Assembly: GCA_036563805.1 (NCBI GenBank)
Contig: DATCLS010000053.1
Span: forward strand, 1-64,000
Source of the DNA: DATCLS01 sp036563805
Lineage (GTDB): Bacteria > Actinomycetota > Acidimicrobiia > Acidimicrobiales > VFJN01
Reading direction: 5' to 3'
DNA length: 64,000 nt
A program made the position numbers and the translations under genes. The first letter of the stretch is position 1; every line of letters begins with the position of its first letter. The notes under the pieces are model-generated. The model did not search any database, was not told where the DNA came from, and was given only the letters and a program-made list of their open reading frames with translations. Shown here piece after piece: positions 1-8,614 of this stretch.

Positions 1-1204
1 GTGCGGTCGGGGCGGTGCTGGCGAGCGCGGCGCCGGCCGCGGCCCCGCCGACGAAGCCCCCGGCGGCGCCGGCGGCGGCGCCGGCGGCCGACGGCTCGTC
101 GGGGACGTCACCCACCTGGCTGCGGTCGACCGCGTCCGCCACGTCCTGCCCGGCCGCCACGACCGCGGCGCCGAGGGCGACGCTGTACTTGGGGTGGGCG
201 TCGACGGCCACCGGCCGGCCCAGCTCGGACGCCACCATCTCGGCCACGAGCGGAACCCGCGACGAGCCGCCCACCAGCAGCACGGTGCTGACGTCCTCGG
301 TCTTGACGTTGGCCGACCGCAGGGCGCGGGTCAGAGCGGTGATCGACCCCTCGAGGGCGGGGCGGACCATCTGCTCGAGCTCGGACCGGGTGAGGCGGAC
401 CTCGGTCTGGATGTTGGGCAGGAGGACCGGGATCGTCACCTCGGTGTCGGTCGACAGCGCCTCCTTGGCGTCGACGCACTCGAAGCGGAGCCGGGCCACC
501 GCGGCCAGCGCCGTCTGGTCGTCGGGGTCGAGCTGCTCGACCGCTCCGTCCAGCGAGTTGACGACGTGCTGGAACACCGCCTCGTCGAAGTCGACGCCGC
601 CCAGGCGCTCGACGCCCTGGGGCTCGCCCAGGATCTCCCAGCCCGTGCCGGTCTTGCGGAGCACGGCGGCGTCGAACGTGCCGCCGCCCAGGTCGTAGAC
701 GGCGATGATCGAGCCGGGCTCGACGCGCTCCTGCGAGGCGTAATGGATCGCCGCCGCCTCGGGCTCGGTCACGGTCGCGACGCGGTCGAGGTCGGCGCGG
801 GCGATCGCCTGGTTGAGCAGGTCGGTCTTGAAGGCGCCCCAGTTGGCCGGGTACGAGACCGCCATGCCCGTCGGCGGGCCGCCCTCGGTCTCGCTGACCT
901 TGTCGACGATCCACCGCAGGACCTTGGCGGTCAGCGCGTCCGCCGAGTACGGGGTGCCGCCGATGACGATGGGCGTCGGGTCGCCGAAGCGCCGCTTGAA
1001 CTCGCGGGCGACGCGGTGCGGCTCGACCGCGGCGCGCCGCTCGGCCGCCTCGCCGACCAGCATCGACCCGTCGTCGCGCAGGAGGACCACGGACGGGATC
1101 GTCGGGGCCCGGTTGCCCAGGCCCGTGATCTCGACGTGGCCGTCGCGCCAGACCGCTGCCGCTGAATACGTCGTGCCGAGGTCGACACCCAGGTAATAAG
1201 CCAT
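1..1204 (-). CDS. Hsp70-family (DnaK-like) chaperone ATPase, 3' end outside window
   Basis: The reading frame begins at ATG 1204 and runs off the left edge, so about 401 residues are seen. The N-terminus GVDLGTTYSAAAV is the phosphate-1 motif of the actin/Hsp70 ATPase fold. It is followed by the phosphate-2 motif IAVYDLGGGTFDAAV and the adenosine motif VLLVGGSSRVPLV, so the nucleotide-binding domain is complete. After it the chain becomes Ala/Gly-rich, suggesting a linker to a different C-terminal part rather than the usual peptide-binding domain. The frame is preceded by GGAGAAGG and by a good -10 (TATATT, minus strand, 1245-1240). It is divergent from the diadenylate-cyclase-like gene. This is probably a specialised Hsp70 paralogue and not the main DnaK, since no grpE or dnaJ is adjacent. 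The partner and substrate cannot be inferred. Confidence 0.85.
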   Translation of the reverse strand, partial: MAYYLGVDLGTTYSAAAVWRDGHVEITGLGNRAPTIPSVVLLRDDGSMLVGEAAERRAAVEPHRVAREFKRRFGDPTPIVIGGTPYSADALTAKVLRWIVDKVSETEGGPPTGMAVSYPANWGAFKTDLLNQAIARADLDRVATVTEPEAAAIHYASQERVEPGSIIAVYDLGGGTFDAAVLRKTGTGWEILGEPQGVERLGGVDFDEAVFQHVVNSLDGAVEQLDPDDQTALAAVARLRFECVDAKEALSTDTEVTIPVLLPNIQTEVRLTRSELEQMVRPALEGSITALTRALRSANVKTEDVSTVLLVGGSSRVPLVAEMVASELGRPVAVDAHPKYSVALGAAVVAAGQDVADAVDRSQVGDVPDEPSAAGAAAGAAGGFVGGAAAGAALASTAPTA

Positions 1205-1239
1205 CCTTCTCCCCGTGGCGCCCGCCCGGAAGAATCGGC

Positions 1240-1245
1240 AATATA
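1240..1245 (-). promoter_or_regulatory. -10 element of the Hsp70-family gene
   Basis: The minus strand reads TATATT here, an AT-rich island in otherwise GC-rich DNA. Transcription would start near 1233, leaving a leader of about 29 nt that holds the ribosome site GGAGAAGG. Confidence 0.45.
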
Positions 1246-1321
1246 CAAGTCGGTCGTGCCGGAGCGCGCCCAGCCGAGCGCCCGGTCCCGGCGTGTCCGT
1301 CCCGTGCGGGCGCCGCGACCC

Positions 1322-1327
1322 TATCGT
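1322..1327 (+). promoter_or_regulatory. -10 element TATCGT, leaderless start at 1334
   Basis: TATCGT fits the actinobacterial TANNNT -10 consensus. The 6-nt gap to ATG 1334 places the transcription start at or next to the initiation codon. No Shine-Dalgarno sequence is present. Confidence 0.45.
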
Positions 1328-1333
1328 GACGCA

Positions 1334-2314
1334 ATGGACCCCAGGGTGCAGCTGAGCCGTTCCGCCCAGAGATTGGCCGGCGAGCTGGACGACGACGGGG
1401 TCGCCCTCGAGATCGACGGCGCCATGCTCGGCCTCGTGCTCGACGAGCTCGACTACAGCCGGCGGCCCCGCGTGTTCGAGCAGCGCACACCGCTGTACGG
1501 GGGCTTCGTCGTGCCCGACGACCGGTCGCTCGTCGAGGCGGGCGAGCTGGTCGACGTCGTCGACCTCGATCACCTGGAGCTGGGCGCGGCCCGCCGGTTC
1601 TCCGACGGCCGCTCGACCTACCTGGTCCGCCACCTCGACGGCCGACTCCAGCTGGCCTGCTTCCAGCGCAGCGTGCAGTACGAGGCCGACATGGTGGAGA
1701 TCCAGGACAACACCGGCGCGTACATCGTCCAACGCACGGTCATGGGCACCGTGCGCCTGTTCACGTCGGACGGCACCGTCGAGTGGACCGGCTACCGCTG
1801 GTCGACGCGGCCCAGCGCCGGCTCCCAGTACGCCGCGCTCCGGCCCCATCTGCCCACCGTGCCGGCGCCGGTTCTGGCCGGGGTGCTCAAGCTGGCGCTC
1901 CACTGGCTGAGCCCCAGCCGGGTGGGGGCGACGCTGGTCGTGCACGCCGAGTCGCGGCCCCGGCCCCTCGACGGGCCGACCGACGGGCTCGACCTCGAGC
2001 ACTCGATCGTGGCTCCCGACCTGACGGTCACGGCGCGGCACCACTACCCGGCCCTGTTCGCCGCCCTGTCGCAGACCGACCTGGCCGTGCTCGTCGACGC
2101 CCGTGGCACCGTCCGGCGGGTCGGCGTCGGCCTGCGCAGCTCGACGGCGGCGGAGAACGCGGTGGACGACCACCGGGGGATGCGCCACCGCTCGGCGGCC
2201 CGCTACACGTTCGACCACCCGGACGCGGTGGCGGTGGTCGTGAGCGAGGACGGCCCGGTCACGGTGTTCCACGGCGGCCGACCGCTCTCCGAGTGCGCGG
2301 CGACCGCGGCCTGA
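1334..2314 (+). CDS. Diadenylate-cyclase-like (DisA_N/DAC) domain protein with variant DGA motif
   Basis: The protein has 326 residues. The C-terminal part (about 215-320) resembles the DAC domain that makes c-di-AMP from two ATP. The second catalytic motif is intact as R284-H285-R286 (GMRHRSAARY), followed by the expected strand AVAVVVSEDGPVTVF. The first motif, normally DGA, reads D249-L-A. The N-terminal 190 residues resemble nothing I can name and may be a sensor module. ATG 1334 was chosen because TATCGT (1322-1327) sits 6 nt upstream, a leaderless arrangement; an upstream in-frame GTG at 1256 would lie before that promoter. The gene is divergent from the Hsp70 gene. Whether it makes c-di-AMP with DLA in place of DGA is unknown; it could be an inactive sensor. 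The assignment is by motif recognition only. Confidence 0.6.
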   Translation: MDPRVQLSRSAQRLAGELDDDGVALEIDGAMLGLVLDELDYSRRPRVFEQRTPLYGGFVVPDDRSLVEAGELVDVVDLDHLELGAARRFSDGRSTYLVRHLDGRLQLACFQRSVQYEADMVEIQDNTGAYIVQRTVMGTVRLFTSDGTVEWTGYRWSTRPSAGSQYAALRPHLPTVPAPVLAGVLKLALHWLSPSRVGATLVVHAESRPRPLDGPTDGLDLEHSIVAPDLTVTARHHYPALFAALSQTDLAVLVDARGTVRRVGVGLRSSTAAENAVDDHRGMRHRSAARYTFDHPDAVAVVVSEDGPVTVFHGGRPLSECAATAA

Positions 2315-2453
2315 CCGGCGGTCGCCGCGCAGGCGCCGCCGGCCAGGCCGGTGCGCCGGCGACGGGTGGTCGCCCCGTGGCTGGCCGGGCGCGAAACCCG
2401 GCGTGATGCGGTAAACGAAGGGCGTGCCGGCGACACGAGGGGGGACAGCCAGC

Positions 2454-4022
2454 ATGGGGATCGCGACGATCGCGGACGTCATCCGGGTCCACGGGGCCGA
2501 GCGGCCCGACGCCCCGGCGCTCGGGCTCGACGACCGCACGGTCACGTTCGCCGAGCTCGACCGGCGCTCGAGCCAGGCCGCCCAGGCGCTCCGGGCCGCG
2601 GGCGTGGGCGCCGGCGACCGGGTGGCGTTCATCGGCAAGAACGGGTTCGAGTGGTTCGAGGTCACGTTCGGGCTGGCCAAGCTGAACGCCGTCAACGTGG
2701 CGGTGAACTGGCGGCTGGCGCCAGCCGAGATGGCGGCGATCGTCGCCGACGCCCAGGCCGAGGTCGTGATCGTCGGCCCCGACTTCGCCGACCACATCGC
2801 CCGGGTCGAGGGCGACCTCGGCCGGGTCCACACGATCGTGGGCATCGGCGGCAACGACCACTGGGTCGACTACGAGAGCTGGATCGGCGCGCAGCCGGCC
2901 GAGGACCCGGGGGTCGAGAGCGGCCCGGGCGACGTGGCCTACCAGCTCTACACGTCAGGCACGACCGGGCTGCCCAAGGGCGTGATGCTCACCAACGACA
3001 ACGTCTTCCGCAAGGTGGGCCTGCTGGCCGAGCAGTGGCACCTCACGCCCGAGTCGGTCAACCTCGCCATGATGCCGATGTTCCACATCGCCGGGGCGGG
3101 GTGGGCGATGGTCGGCCTCGGCCAGGGGTGCTTCACCGTGCTGCAGCGCGACATCGACCCGCCCCGCATCCTCGACGCCATCGAGCGGCACCGCGTGACC
3201 AACGCGTTCATGGTGCCGGCGGTGATCCAGTTCCTGCTGGCCACGCCCGGCGTCGAGTCGACCGACTTCTCGAGCCTCCGGACGCTGGTCTACGGCGCCT
3301 CCCCGATCACCGACAAGGTCCTGGTCCAGGGCCTCGAGACGTTCGGCTGCGAGTTCGTCCAGGTCTATGGCCTCACCGAGACCTCGGGCGCCATCACCCA
3401 GCTCGACGGCGCCGACCACGACCCGGTGGGGCGGCCCGAGCTGCTGCGGTCGTGCGGCAAGCCCTACCCCTGGGTGGAGGTGCGCATCGTGGCGCCGGAC
3501 GGCACCGACGTGCCGGACGGCGAGGTCGGCGAGCTGTGGACCCGGTCGCACCAGAACACGATCGGCTACTGGAACAACCCGGCGGCCACGGCCGAGGCGC
3601 TGACGCCGGACGGCTGGTTCCGCACCGGCGACGCCGGCTACCGCGACGCCGACGGCTACCTGTACCTGCACGACCGGGTCAAGGACATGATCGTCAGCGG
3701 CGGCGAGAACGTGTACCCGGCGGAGGTCGAGAACGTCCTGGCCAAACATCCCGGCGTGGCCGACGTCGCCGTGATCGGCGTGCCCGACGAGACGTGGGGC
3801 GAGGCGGTCAAGGCGATCGTGGTGCCCGCCGGCGGCCCGGACTCCTGCGCCGCGGTCACGGAGGAGGAGCTGATCGCCTTCGCCCGCCAGCACCTCGCCG
3901 GGTTCAAGCTCCCCAAGTCGGTCGACTTCGCCGAGGTCCTGCCCCGCAACCCGTCGGGCAAGCTGCTCAAGCGGGAGCTGCGGGAGCCGTACTGGAAGGG
4001 CGTCGAGCGGCGGGTGGGCTGA
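2454..4022 (+). CDS. Fatty-acyl-CoA synthetase (AMP-binding, ANL superfamily)
   Basis: The 522-residue enzyme activates a carboxylic acid with ATP to an acyl-adenylate and transfers it to CoA. The P-loop-like motif YTSGTTGLPKGVM is followed by VYGLTETSG, the Asp motif WFRTGDAGY, the hinge region YLHDRVKDMIVSGGENVYP and the C-terminal lysine motif PRNPSGKLLKRELR, so both adenylate-forming subdomains are complete. ATG 2454 follows a G-rich ribosome site (2440-2446). The length and ENVYPAEVENVL match the FadD-type acyl-CoA ligases common in Actinobacteria. The chain-length preference cannot be read from the sequence. The gene stands alone and converges with the flippase gene. Confidence 0.9.
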   Translation: MGIATIADVIRVHGAERPDAPALGLDDRTVTFAELDRRSSQAAQALRAAGVGAGDRVAFIGKNGFEWFEVTFGLAKLNAVNVAVNWRLAPAEMAAIVADAQAEVVIVGPDFADHIARVEGDLGRVHTIVGIGGNDHWVDYESWIGAQPAEDPGVESGPGDVAYQLYTSGTTGLPKGVMLTNDNVFRKVGLLAEQWHLTPESVNLAMMPMFHIAGAGWAMVGLGQGCFTVLQRDIDPPRILDAIERHRVTNAFMVPAVIQFLLATPGVESTDFSSLRTLVYGASPITDKVLVQGLETFGCEFVQVYGLTETSGAITQLDGADHDPVGRPELLRSCGKPYPWVEVRIVAPDGTDVPDGEVGELWTRSHQNTIGYWNNPAATAEALTPDGWFRTGDAGYRDADGYLYLHDRVKDMIVSGGENVYPAEVENVLAKHPGVADVAVIGVPDETWGEAVKAIVVPAGGPDSCAAVTEEELIAFARQHLAGFKLPKSVDFAEVLPRNPSGKLLKRELREPYWKGVERRVG

Positions 4023-4026
4023 CCCG

Positions 4027-4041
4027 CCGCACGGCGTGCGG
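4027..4041 (+). terminator. Hairpin between convergent genes
   Basis: CCGCAC (4027-4032) pairs with GTGCGG (4036-4041) across a 3-nt loop, 5 nt after the acyl-CoA ligase stop. No T-tract follows. The same 82-bp gap also has GCGGGCTCATCCG repeated twice. Confidence 0.4.
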
Positions 4042-4104
4042 GCTCATCCGCTACGAGGCGGGCGGGCTCATCCGCCCCGGCCGCGCCCGAGGCGGCCCGG
4101 CCGG

Positions 4105-6684
4105 TCAGATGCCGGCGCGCCGCCGCAGGTGGCGGAGGGCCAGCCAGCCGGGCAGCAGCACCAGCCAGTAGGTGAGCAGCCGGAACACGAGGACGGCCGA
4201 GGTGGCGGCGCCGGACTCGACGCCGACCCCGGTGAGGCCGGCGATCAGCGCCGCCTCGACGCCGCCCAGCCCGCCGGGCGTCGGCGCCGCGCTGCCCACG
4301 GCGTGGCCGCCCACGTACACGGCGCCGAGCGCCGGGACGGCGACCCCGCCGCCGAACGCCTGGAGCACGAGCCCGAGCAGCAGGATCTGGGCGAGCGGCG
4401 TGGCCAGCGACCCGCCCAGCACCATGGCCAGCCGCAGCGGGTCGCCGAGCACCGCCCGCAGCTCGGCCAGCGTCCGGCGGGCCAGGCCGCCGACCTTCAC
4501 CCCCACCGCCCGGCGCACGGCCGGGACCAGCGTGACGACCCCGACGGCGGCCAGGACCGCCGCGAACACGGCCAGCAGCACCGCCTTGTCGGGGAGCTCG
4601 AACAGCGGCTGGTCGGTCTGCCCGGCCCAGATCACGAACAGGGCCAGCAGCACGACGTTGGCCACGCCACCGCCCACCGAGCTGAACGCCATCGCCGCCC
4701 CGGCCGTGGCCGTGTCGAAGCCCGACCGCTGGAGGTAGCGGAGGTTGACGCCGAGCCCGCCCACGCCGTTGGGCGTCATGCGGTTGAGGAAGGCGGCGGC
4801 CAGCTGGGCCAGATAGGTGGGGGAGAACGCCAGGCGCCGGGGCAGGGCGCCGAGCAGCGACACCGTGGCGCCCACCCACACGATCGGGAGGGCGGCCAGC
4901 GCCGGGACGAGCCAGATCCAGTCGGCGTCGGCCATGGCCCGGCCCGCCTGCTCCAGCGTCGTGAGCTGGGGGACCAGCACGACGAGGGCCAGCGCCGCCC
5001 CGGCGATGGCCAGCAGCGTGGCCGGCCGGATCCGCTGGAGCCGGGCCAGCTCCGACGGCTCGGCGCCGGTGGCGGCCACGATGGCGTCGCGCACCCCGTC
5101 GACAACGCCCTCGCGGCCCCGGAGCCGCAGGCGCAGCGGCAGCGGGAGGGCCAGCACCTGGACGTAGGGGAGTGCGGCCCGCAGCGCCCCGGCGCCGAGC
5201 ACCCGCCCGCAGCTGCCCACGGCGCGCTCCGGGCCGACGAGGGCGCCCAGGGCGGCCAGCAGGTGGGCGACGTCGAGGTCGGTCAGCGCCGCCGGCGCCC
5301 CGACCTCGGCCCCGCCCCCGACGTCCACCAGCCAGGGGCGGCCGTCGCCGTCGACGACGAAGCAGCGGGTGTCGAGGCTGCGATGGGCGATCCGGGCCCG
5401 GCGCAGCACGGCCAGCACCCCCCATACGGCGTCAAGGGTGGGCTCCGCCAGCGTCCCCGGGTCGAGGTCGGCCAGGCGGGGGCCGGAGACCTCGGCCCGG
5501 GCCACCAGCGCGGCCGAGCGGCCGACCGGGCCCACGGCCACCGGCGCCGGGACGGGGGCGCCGGCCTGCCGCAGCCACAGGGCCAGGAACGCCTCGCGCT
5601 CCGCCAGGCTGCGGACGGTGGTCACCAACTGCTCGTCGCCCGGGGTCCGCAGGCGCACGAAGCCCCACAGGCGGTACAGCAGGTCGCGATCCCGGTCGTC
5701 GCCGTCGCGCACGGTGACGGTCAGGGCCGGGCCGCCGGCGGGGCGCGCCGCCGGGCCGGCGACGGCCCCGTCTCCGTCGGAGCCGTCCCGCTCGGGTTCC
5801 CCTTCCTCGCGGCCGTCCCGGCCCGGGCCCTCCTTCGCCGGGCCGTCGCCGCCGGCGCCGAGGGTGGCCCGGTAGCGGCGGGCGCCGCCGCCCGTGGCGT
5901 CCGTGCCGGCCGGAACGTCCGGGGCGAGCTCGACCAGGTGGGCGACCGGGAGCCCCAGCGCCACCAGCGCGTCGGCCACGGCGGCCCCGGCCGGGGCCGA
6001 GTCGGGCGAGCCGAACGCCAGCAGGACCGCGGACCCGACGGCCACGCCCGCGCACAGGGCCACGGCGAGGTCGAGGGGCAGGTTGGTCCCCGACACGACC
6101 CGGACCACGGCCAGGACCGCCACGCCCACCCACAGCGCCTCCCGCCACCGGCGGGTCGCCCAGCCGCCCAGGACGGTGACCACGGCAGCGGCGCCGGACA
6201 GGTAGGCCGAGGTGGGGAACGCCCGGCCAGTCAGCCAGCTCTCGCGCTCGACCGCCGCCTGCCAGGCGGCGGGCTGGGCCTCCTCGATCAGCGTCCGGCC
6301 CAGCAGCGACGTGGCCGCCGCGGCCAGCGCGGCCGCGCCGGCGACCATGGCCAGCAGCCGGAGGCGGCGCCCGGCCACCAGCGCCGCCACCAGCACCACC
6401 GGCGCGGTGCCGGCCACGACCTGGGCCAGCCCGACGGTCGCCGACCGCAGGGGGCCGGGCAGCCGCCCGAACGCCTGGACGATGTCGGCCTGGGCCCCGG
6501 CCATCGCCTCCGAGCCCAAGGTGGCGAGCGCCAGGCCGGGCGCCGCCAGCGCCACCGCCACCGCCAGGCGCAGGGCGTCGGACGCCTTGCGCACGTGGGC
6601 GTGACGCGGGCGCTCGTCGACGGTGGGGGCCGGGTTCCGGCTGCGCTCCCCGGCGACCGCAGCCCCCCGCCCGGCGCCCACCAC
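4105..6684 (-). CDS. Three-part membrane protein: PAP2-like, kinase-like and LPG-synthase TM (flippase-like) domains
   Basis: The chain has up to 859 residues in three parts. The first (about 35-230) is polytopic and ends in RVVSGTNLPLDLAVAL, like the tail of PAP2 phosphatases, but the histidines of PSGH and GxHxxxD are missing (FPTSAY, GTNLPLD). The middle (about 250-520) is a soluble aminoglycoside-kinase-like fold with HRSLDTRCFVVD and WLVDVGGG in place of HxD and DFG. The last (about 540-859) is a set of membrane helices of the UPF0104/LPG-synthase type, with the typical NGVGGLGVNLRYLQRSG and LTYWLVLLPGWLALRHLRRR. Such proteins are thought to move or modify lipid-linked substrates. The start is uncertain (GTG 6684 or 6681, or later). 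The gene follows the small repeat protein by 13 bp, so they are probably co-transcribed. Confidence 0.75.
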   Translation of the reverse strand: MVGAGRGAAVAGERSRNPAPTVDERPRHAHVRKASDALRLAVAVALAAPGLALATLGSEAMAGAQADIVQAFGRLPGPLRSATVGLAQVVAGTAPVVLVAALVAGRRLRLLAMVAGAAALAAAATSLLGRTLIEEAQPAAWQAAVERESWLTGRAFPTSAYLSGAAAVVTVLGGWATRRWREALWVGVAVLAVVRVVSGTNLPLDLAVALCAGVAVGSAVLLAFGSPDSAPAGAAVADALVALGLPVAHLVELAPDVPAGTDATGGGARRYRATLGAGGDGPAKEGPGRDGREEGEPERDGSDGDGAVAGPAARPAGGPALTVTVRDGDDRDRDLLYRLWGFVRLRTPGDEQLVTTVRSLAEREAFLALWLRQAGAPVPAPVAVGPVGRSAALVARAEVSGPRLADLDPGTLAEPTLDAVWGVLAVLRRARIAHRSLDTRCFVVDGDGRPWLVDVGGGAEVGAPAALTDLDVAHLLAALGALVGPERAVGSCGRVLGAGALRAALPYVQVLALPLPLRLRLRGREGVVDGVRDAIVAATGAEPSELARLQRIRPATLLAIAGAALALVVLVPQLTTLEQAGRAMADADWIWLVPALAALPIVWVGATVSLLGALPRRLAFSPTYLAQLAAAFLNRMTPNGVGGLGVNLRYLQRSGFDTATAGAAMAFSSVGGGVANVVLLALFVIWAGQTDQPLFELPDKAVLLAVFAAVLAAVGVVTLVPAVRRAVGVKVGGLARRTLAELRAVLGDPLRLAMVLGGSLATPLAQILLLGLVLQAFGGGVAVPALGAVYVGGHAVGSAAPTPGGLGGVEAALIAGLTGVGVESGAATSAVLVFRLLTYWLVLLPGWLALRHLRRRAGI

Positions 6685-6697
6685 AGCCCCGCTGGCG

Positions 6698-7063
6698 TCA
6701 GGCCGAGGTCAGCTTGTAGTTGGCGTACTCCTCGACCCGGGCGAGGAACTCGGGGCTGCGCCGGAACCGGTCGCTCAGCGCCTCGTGGTCCGCGCCCGCC
6801 TCCCGCCAGCGCAGCAGGCGCCGCTCGAGCGGACGCAGCTTGTCGCGCCGCTCGGCACCGGGCGACCGGGGCGGCCGCTCGACATCCGCGAGGAACCGCA
6901 CCTGGGCGGCCCACCGCTCGCCGCGGCCGAACCGGCGGGCGATCTCGGCGTCGTCGAGGCCCCGCTCCGCCCACCGCAGGACCCGCCGCTCGACCGGCCG
7001 GAGCCGCTGGTGATCGCCGCTCCGGCGCTCAGGGTTTCCGCCGTGCTCGCTGCCGTTGGTCAC
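6698..7063 (-). CDS. Small protein with two tandem helix-turn-helix-like repeats
   Basis: The 121-residue protein is highly charged and has no membrane segment. It contains two copies of one unit of about 45 residues. The first starts LRPVERRVLRWAERGLDDAEIARRF and the second LRPLERRLLRWREAGADHEALSDRF, each followed by an aromatic/acidic helix (WAAQVRFLADVE; LARVEEYANY). The pattern ERRxLRW then AEIARRF resembles the recognition region of sigma-4 or LuxR-type DNA-binding helices. I do not recognise the family. The gene ends 13 bp before the flippase-like gene on the same strand. A transcriptional or adaptor role is a guess. Confidence 0.6.
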   Translation of the reverse strand: MTNGSEHGGNPERRSGDHQRLRPVERRVLRWAERGLDDAEIARRFGRGERWAAQVRFLADVERPPRSPGAERRDKLRPLERRLLRWREAGADHEALSDRFRRSPEFLARVEEYANYKLTSA

Positions 7064-7322
7064 CGGTGACCTCCCTCGCTCGCTGGCGACAACGCTACCC
7101 TCAGTGCGCCATTCTGGCTGGACCAGCCCGTTTTGGCTGCCCGTTGTCCACCGTCCGTCGGCCGCCGGGCGTGCGTCTCGTCCGTCCCGTTCGCCCGGTT
7201 CTCGTTCGTGCCGGGCCGCGCTGGTTCGTCCCGCCTCGCCGGGCTTCGTCCAGGCGGGTTGTCAGCTCGCTCTCGGGGTTCGTCCAGGTTCCGTCCAGGT
7301 CGACGGGGGAAGGTCCCACCTC

Positions 7323-8468
7323 GTGCCCACATCGACGTCCCGCCTCACCGCCGCGCTCCGTACGCGACGCTCCGCCTGGATCCTCGCCGCCCTGCTGGCC
7401 CTGAGCCTGGCCGTCGCCGGCCTGGTGGCGCCGAGCGGGGGCTCGGGCGGGGACGCTGGAGGGGACGGGGAGTCGCGCGACTCGGGCGACCCGGACGGGT
7501 CCGGGGACTCGGGCGGCTCGGACGGCGCCGACGATGCCGCCGCCGACGCGGCCGACCAGCGGTTCCTGATGGACCCCCAGGTCGTGGAGACCGCCGACGG
7601 CACGTGGGCCATCGGCTCGGCCATCGACGGCGTGACCATGCCGCTCATGGCGGTGGGCGAGGACGGGGCCGCCACCCCGACCGGCGCCGCCCTGCGCCGT
7701 GCGCCCGACTGGGCCGGCGAGGGGTTCGTCGGCCCGTCGGTGGTGGCCGACGGCGACACGTGGTGGCTGCTGTTCGCCGCCCAGGCGGCCGACACCGGCC
7801 GCTACTGCCTCGGCGCGGCCCGCACGACCGACGTGGCCGAGGGGTTCGAGCCGGTCGACGAGCCGCTCCGCTGCACCGACGACCGCGACCTCGTCGACCC
7901 CAGCCCCTACCGCGGGCCCGACGGCCTGGTCGTGACCTGGGCCCAGCGCCAGGCGGCGGCGACCGCGGACGGCGCTGACGGCTGGCGGATCCAGGCCGCC
8001 CCGCTCGAGCTCGGCGACGAGCCGGCCCTCGGCGAGGTCAGCGAACTGCTCGTCGGCGAGCCCGGCGGCTGGGAGGCCGGCATCGTCGACGCCCCGGCGC
8101 TGGTCGAGGTGGACGGCACGCTCGTCCTGCTGTACGGCGGCAACGCCTGGGGGTCCGAGGGCTACGCGGCCGGCTACGCCGTGTGCCCCAGCCCGACCGA
8201 GCGTTGCGAACGGCGGTCGGTCGACGCGCCGTTGGAGGTCCCCGTGGCGGGCGAGGCCGCCGCGGTGCTGACCGCGCCGGCGTCGCTGCAGCCGGTCGCC
8301 GGCGAGGGGGCCGTCGGGGACGACGGTTCCGTGGAGGTGGCCGGGTTCGGGCTGGCCTTCACCACCGAGGGCGAGGCCCTCCCGGTGGCCGTGCGGGCCG
8401 CCCTGACCTGGAGCGACGGCGGCCTGCAGGCCGGTCCCGCCGCTCCCATCCCGGTGGCGGCCGGCTGA
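7323..8468 (+). CDS. Secreted or membrane-anchored GH43-like beta-propeller protein
   Basis: GTG 7323 is preceded by GGGGGAAGG and gives 381 residues. Residues about 15-35 (WILAALLALSLAVAGLVAP) form a signal peptide or anchor with no lipobox cysteine. A low-complexity Gly/Ser/Asp linker follows. The main domain has repeated blades with FVGPSVVADGDTWWLLFAA, DLVDPSPYRGPDGLVVTW and VDAPALVEVDGTLVLLYGG, the layout of five-bladed glycosidases of the GH43/GH32 type. Catalytic acids cannot be assigned without a structure-based alignment. The far longer upstream extension of this frame has no good start and is Arg/Pro/Ser-rich, so it was not used. It acts outside the membrane; its substrate is unknown. 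Confidence 0.65.
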   Translation: MPTSTSRLTAALRTRRSAWILAALLALSLAVAGLVAPSGGSGGDAGGDGESRDSGDPDGSGDSGGSDGADDAAADAADQRFLMDPQVVETADGTWAIGSAIDGVTMPLMAVGEDGAATPTGAALRRAPDWAGEGFVGPSVVADGDTWWLLFAAQAADTGRYCLGAARTTDVAEGFEPVDEPLRCTDDRDLVDPSPYRGPDGLVVTWAQRQAAATADGADGWRIQAAPLELGDEPALGEVSELLVGEPGGWEAGIVDAPALVEVDGTLVLLYGGNAWGSEGYAAGYAVCPSPTERCERRSVDAPLEVPVAGEAAAVLTAPASLQPVAGEGAVGDDGSVEVAGFGLAFTTEGEALPVAVRAALTWSDGGLQAGPAAPIPVAAG

Positions 8469-8513
8469 CGGCGGCGCCGTCCGGGTGCCGTCGGCCCGCC
8501 GGCCCGGGCGGCG

Positions 8514-8561
8514 GTTCAGCTGGCGTTCAGGACGCGGCGGCGGCTTCAGGCTGCGTTCAGG
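8514..8561 (+). promoter_or_regulatory. Four GTTCAGG-type direct repeats in two 11-bp-spaced pairs (response-regulator operator)
   Basis: Copies lie at 8514-8520 (GTTCAGC), 8525-8531 (GTTCAGG), 8544-8550 (CTTCAGG) and 8555-8561 (GTTCAGG). Within each pair the spacing is exactly 11 bp, the repeat period bound by OmpR/PhoB-family regulators. The last copy ends 10 bp before a possible -10 (CATGAT, 8572-8577), so the repeats would replace a -35 as in PhoB-class activation. Confidence 0.6.
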
Positions 8562-8614
8562 CGGCCTCCCGCATGATCGGGGTGCTCGCAGCCGAAGCTC
8601 CCCTAGGAGGAACC

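Noticed and set aside
108..1490. Long minus-strand frame of 460 codons
   Set aside because: It lies in another frame of the Hsp70-family gene, is dominated by Arg/Pro/Gly, and has no recognisable motif; the Hsp70 frame has all ATPase motifs.
2955..3893. Minus-strand frame opposite the acyl-CoA ligase
   Set aside because: It is a high-GC shadow of a clear enzyme; composition is His/Val/Gly/Arg-rich without motifs.
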